Below are positions 14,326-14,413 of a DNA stretch of 14,413 bases, one piece after another. The notes below the pieces were generated by a model, which was given only the letters and a program-made list of their open reading frames with translations, was not told where the DNA came from and did no database searches. The stretch's first letter is position 1. Every line of letters begins with the position of its first letter. This DNA is from Methanosarcinaceae archaeon (GTDB lineage: Archaea; Halobacteriota; Methanosarcinia; Methanosarcinales; Methanosarcinaceae). Made by a program: the position numbers and the translations under genes. The stretch is from contig DQIO01000287.1 in the NCBI GenBank assembly GCA_020793555.1, positions 1 to 14,413 of the forward strand, read 5' to 3'.

Positions 14326-14358
14326 TTAGAGTAGTTTAACAAAATCTTCAATTGGTAT
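14326..14358 (-). pseudogene. hicA: 3' end of a second hicA, truncated by an element
   Basis: Only the last residues, IPIEDFVKLL, and the stop codon remain in the window. They are identical to the end of the intact hicA at 13232. The reading is broken at 14358/14359 by the repeated element. The rest of this gene, and a possible second hicB, should lie beyond the element. Confidence 0.75.
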
Positions 14359-14413
14359 GGCACAGTTCCATAATCCAGTTATGCAATCAAAAACAGTAAT
14401 AACAATACAGTAA
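14359..14413 (+). mobile_element. End of a repeated element (right copy) inside hicA
   Basis: This is the exact inverted copy of 1-55, beginning GGCACAGTTCCATAATCC. It interrupts the second hicA, so its outer boundary is fixed at 14359. No transposase or second end is in the window, so the family and target duplication cannot be determined. Confidence 0.65.

Larger units (their letters stand above)
13941..14358. repeat. Direct repeat, copy 2, cut by a mobile-element end
   Basis: This is the partner of 12847-13264, and it stops exactly where the 55-bp element end begins at 14359. In copy 1 the homologous sequence simply continues into hicA. The truncation therefore marks an insertion into an existing second copy. 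Confidence 0.93.

Noticed and set aside
1..14413. Linear replicon with terminal inverted repeats
   Set aside because: The right repeat cuts a hicA gene and the window carries chromosomal housekeeping genes. Element ends or an assembly break explain the 55-bp repeat better.

Overview
The window reads as a piece of a euryarchaeal methanogen genome, most likely Methanosarcinaceae (Methanolobus, Methanococcoides or Methanohalophilus type). The signs are an Orc1/Cdc6 replication protein, a group II chaperonin with a Gly-Met tail, the archaeal modified mevalonate pathway enzymes (aconitase X type phosphomevalonate dehydratase and a UbiD-family decarboxylase), a B12-binding/radical SAM protein of a methanogen family, and archaeal TATA boxes about 25 nt ahead of genes. 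The genus is inference.

Layout. 1-55 is the end of a repeated element. 56-1622 holds a small two-helix membrane protein (-) divergent from a GTG-started orc1/cdc6 (+). 1623-3811 holds a thermosome subunit and a 57-residue basic protein, both on the minus strand and each followed by a hairpin plus T-run. 4012-4728 is a CxxCxxCC (YkgJ-type) cysteine-cluster protein (+). 4729-5123 has no gene but carries a ten-unit, 32-bp tandem repeat array that runs into the promoter of an AAA_14/DUF4143 ATPase (5124-6431, +). 6467-11671 is one tightly packed minus-strand operon, in transcription order: anhydromevalonate phosphate decarboxylase, phosphomevalonate dehydratase large and small subunits, a site-2 protease, and a B12/radical SAM protein. 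11826-12665 is an AT-rich membrane protein of unknown function (+). 12843-14358 is an accessory tail on the minus strand: a mini-lipoprotein, a hicBA toxin-antitoxin pair, a second lipoprotein, and the last codons of a second hicA that is cut by the repeated element at 14359-14413.

How the genes work together. The first three genes of the long operon act consecutively in archaeal isoprenoid synthesis: mevalonate 5-phosphate is dehydrated to trans-anhydromevalonate 5-phosphate and decarboxylated to isopentenyl phosphate. The protease and radical SAM genes are cotranscribed by position, but no functional link is known to me. The core genes thermosome, cdc6, the basic protein and the radical SAM gene have Shine-Dalgarno sites. 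The accessory genes (ATPase, hicB, both lipoproteins, the AT-rich membrane protein) have none and place a TATA-like box 24-26 nt before the ATG, the geometry of leaderless transcripts.

The points most worth a second look are the 32-bp array whose last unit has become the ATPase TATA box, the 1094-bp-period duplication of a lipoprotein/hicBA module with a perfectly identical non-coding core, and the exact 55-bp inverted repeat at the two window ends. That last item may be insertion-sequence ends and may also reflect an assembly break.
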